Shown: positions 6,361 to 7,442 of the stretch, in pieces
Layout: every line of letters begins with the position of its first letter
Position numbering within the stretch: position 1 is the first letter of the stretch
Assembly (NCBI GenBank): GCA_019246495.1
Contig: JAFAQI010000077.1
Coordinates: 1 to 7,442 of the forward strand
Reading direction: 5' to 3'
DNA from: Frankiales bacterium
GTDB taxonomy: Bacteria; Actinomycetota; Actinomycetes; JAFAQI01
Length of the DNA stretch: 7,442 nt
The notes under the pieces: generated by a model
Told to the model about the DNA's origin: nothing
Databases searched by the model: none
Seen by the model: the letters and a program-made list of their open reading frames with translations, nothing else
Translations under genes and position numbers: made by a program

Positions 6361-6857
6361 GGCAGCGCCAACCACTCCTCCCAGCTGAGGTCGCGCCCGA
6401 TGAAGCGCGCGTTGCGAAACGGCCACGCCGTCGCGATCCACTCCGGCACCAGTGCATCGAGCGCCGACTCGACGTCGCCGCCGACCAGGTCATCGACGAC
6501 CCACCACGAGATGTCGGCGACGGCACCGACCCGCTCCGGCGGGTCGATGTAGACGCAGCCGAGGAGCACCGTCTCCTCCGCGTCGAACAGCGCGTAGTTG
6601 AACGACTGATGGAGAGCGATCTCCCGCTCATGCCGAGCCAGGTCGTCCCGGTCCTGCTCGTAGGTCATCGTCGCCGGTGGCCAGCCCCAGGCCGGTCCGA
6701 AGATGCGCCACAGCCGCTCCCGCGACCCCATTACCGCAGGCATGTCCAGGTCGACGTCGGCCGCGCGGATCGGACGCAGGTGATGTCCCGTCGGCAGCTC
6801 GACCCGGACCGGATGCTCGAAATCGTCGGGCAGCCACCGGCTCTCGCTGTCCACCAC
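6339..6857 (-). CDS. GNAT-like N-acetyltransferase family protein
   Basis: A 172-residue protein, VVDSESRWLPDDFEHPVRVE onward. The GNAT-like features are the strand-1 segment HHLRPIRAADVDLDMPAVM, a mid-protein LHQSFNYALFDAEETVLLGCVYIDPP (strands 2-4) and ISWWVVDDL (strand 5). The acetyl-CoA pyrophosphate loop (R/Q-x-x-G-x-G/A) expected right after strand 5 is not recognisable: the sequence there is VVDDLVGGDVESALDAL. So this is either a divergent branch or a member with altered cofactor binding, and the substrate is unknown. The frame extends to an ATG at 6887, but that start has no Shine-Dalgarno. Adjacent GTG codons at 6857 and 6854 lie 5 and 8 bases after GGGAG, and the family-like sequence begins there. 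The stop codon lies inside the sulfatase 3' end, a 22-bp tail-to-tail overlap. Confidence 0.78.
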   Translation of the reverse strand: MVDSESRWLPDDFEHPVRVELPTGHHLRPIRAADVDLDMPAVMGSRERLWRIFGPAWGWPPATMTYEQDRDDLARHEREIALHQSFNYALFDAEETVLLGCVYIDPPERVGAVADISWWVVDDLVGGDVESALDALVPEWIATAWPFRNARFIGRDLSWEEWLALPQTGASS

Positions 6858-6965
6858 CGCGACTCCCGTCAGAAGGCTGTGCCACATCGTTGGCCGGCAA
6901 CAGCTCGCGCCAGCTCGAAGTATGGTCCGAGCAGGTGCTTACTGCCGTGAGGAGAAGATTTCCCG
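6858..6965. promoter_or_regulatory. Divergent control region between GNAT-like and acyl-CoA dehydrogenase genes
   Basis: About 108 bases. GTTGGCCGGCAAC (6889-6901) is an imperfect dyad with one mismatched pair. CAGCTCG is repeated at 6901-6907 and 6911-6917, ten bases apart. TATGGT (6921-6926) fits a TANNNT -10 element on the plus strand and would start transcription near 6933, giving a leader of roughly 30 bases before the GTG at 6966. The repeats would then cover the -35 side. AGGAG (6950-6954) lies 11 bases before that GTG, a slightly long spacer. No KstR-type box was recognised. Promoter and operator readings are inference. Confidence 0.35.
6863..6867 (-). promoter_or_regulatory. Ribosome binding site that decides the GNAT-like start
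   Basis: The minus strand reads GGGAG with spacers of 5 and 8 bases to the paired GTG codons at 6857 and 6854. It supports an internal start rather than the ATG at 6887. The two adjacent GTGs cannot be told apart by eye. Confidence 0.5.
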
Positions 6966-7442
6966 GTGCCCATCGCGATCTCTGACGACCACCGCGCCCT
7001 CGCCGACTCCGTCGCCCAGTTGCTCCGGCGCCGCGACGCCCGCGCCGACGCCCGAGCCCTGCTCGAGGCGCCGGCAGAGCAGCCGCCCGCAGCCTGGCCG
7101 GACATCGTCTCGATGGGCCTGCTCGGGCTGCACATCGCTGAGGAGTACGGCGGTTCCGGCGGCGACCTGACCGATCTCGTCGTCGCGATCGAGGAGCTGG
7201 GCCGGACGGTCACTCCGGGTGCGTTCGTGCCGACCGTCCTGGCGAGCGCCGTGCTGGCCGCGGCGGCGGAGGACACGACGAGCAAGACGCATCTCCCCGG
7301 CCTCGTCGACGGCAGCCGGACCGCCGCCGTGGCGCTGGACAGTGACCTCCAGCTCCGCGACGGCACTGCCTCCGGAACGGTTCCGGTCGCGCTCGGCGGT
7401 GGCACGGCCGACCTTCTTCTCGCCGCTTCGGGCGACGACGTC
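6966..7442 (+). CDS. Acyl-CoA dehydrogenase (FadE-like), N-terminal part
   Basis: Cut by the right edge; 159 codons are visible and the frame stays open to the last base. Acyl-CoA dehydrogenases are FAD flavoproteins that introduce a 2,3 double bond into acyl-CoA thioesters in beta-oxidation-type pathways. The visible part is the N-terminal helical domain: ISDDHRALADSVAQLLRRRD, then WPDIVSMGLLGLHIAEEYGGSGGDLTDL (with the family-typical GL..P/AEEYGGSG turn), then VVAIEELGRTVTPGAFVPTVLASAVL and a GSRTAAVALDSD segment. The catalytic glutamate and most FAD contacts lie outside the window. The GTG start is the only start codon after an in-frame stop at 6948, with AGGAG upstream. From memory, the opening resembles large actinobacterial dual-domain FadE proteins of about 700 residues (FadE34-like) acting on bulky or steroid side chains. 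That needs the rest of the gene. Divergent from the GNAT-like gene. Confidence 0.88.
   Translation, partial: MPIAISDDHRALADSVAQLLRRRDARADARALLEAPAEQPPAAWPDIVSMGLLGLHIAEEYGGSGGDLTDLVVAIEELGRTVTPGAFVPTVLASAVLAAAAEDTTSKTHLPGLVDGSRTAAVALDSDLQLRDGTASGTVPVALGGGTADLLLAASGDDV

Noticed and set aside
4984..6441. A 485-codon open frame on the minus strand opposite the sulfatase
   Set aside because: It is Arg/Val/Asp-rich with no domain pattern and lies fully antisense to a sulfatase with all its motifs. Long antisense open frames are expected in GC-rich DNA with G/C third positions.
6889..6901. GTTGGCCGGCAAC as a stand-alone operator
   Set aside because: It is too short and imperfect (one mismatched pair) to call by itself in GC-rich DNA, so it is only mentioned within the control region.

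Overview
The window looks like a piece of a high-GC actinobacterial chromosome. The DNA is strongly GC-rich, third codon positions are mostly G or C, several starts are GTG, and the protein families are typical of Actinobacteria: a B12-dependent ribonucleotide reductase with a Cys-rich tail, an SDR-DUF2867 protein, an actinobacterial-style GNAT and a FadE-like acyl-CoA dehydrogenase. I cannot place it to genus. Coding density is very high. No stretch over 300 bases lacks a gene, and I saw no tRNA, rRNA, CRISPR array, insertion sequence or phage gene.

Layout: (1) 1-1061 (+) is the C-terminal third of nrdJ, cut by the left edge. (2) 1019-2509 (-) is an NAD(P)-binding SDR/DUF2867 protein whose last codons overlap the end of nrdJ by 43 bp, tail to tail. 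(3) 2577-3419 (+) is a UbiE-like class I SAM methyltransferase, divergent from the SDR gene across 67 bp. (4) 3436-3747 (-) is a small ferredoxin-like-fold (antibiotic-biosynthesis-monooxygenase type) protein, convergent with the methyltransferase with a 16 bp gap. (5) 3852-6360 (+) is a tight three-gene unit: DinB-like metalloprotein, SRPBCC protein, Cys-type sulfatase. The genes are joined by a GTGA overlap and a TGATG overlap. (6) 6339-6857 (-) is a GNAT-like protein overlapping the sulfatase 3' end by 22 bp. (7) 6966 to the right edge (+) is the N-terminus of an acyl-CoA dehydrogenase, divergent from the GNAT gene.

The only genes that clearly belong together are DinB-SRPBCC-sulfatase. Their stop/start overlaps imply one transcript and translational coupling. 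A thiol- or metal-dependent DinB-fold protein, a hydrophobic-ligand-binding SRPBCC protein and a formylglycine sulfatase would suit metabolism of a small, probably hydrophobic, sulfated compound. The substrate cannot be read from sequence. The acyl-CoA dehydrogenase beyond the GNAT gene starts a separate transcription unit. The remaining genes look like ordinary single-gene units in alternating orientation.

The best leads are the coupled sulfatase operon, the two tail-to-tail coding overlaps (one over the redox cysteines of NrdJ), an 11-bp hairpin with a UNCG-type tetraloop antisense to the SDR gene, and three short divergent control regions with small repeat patterns.
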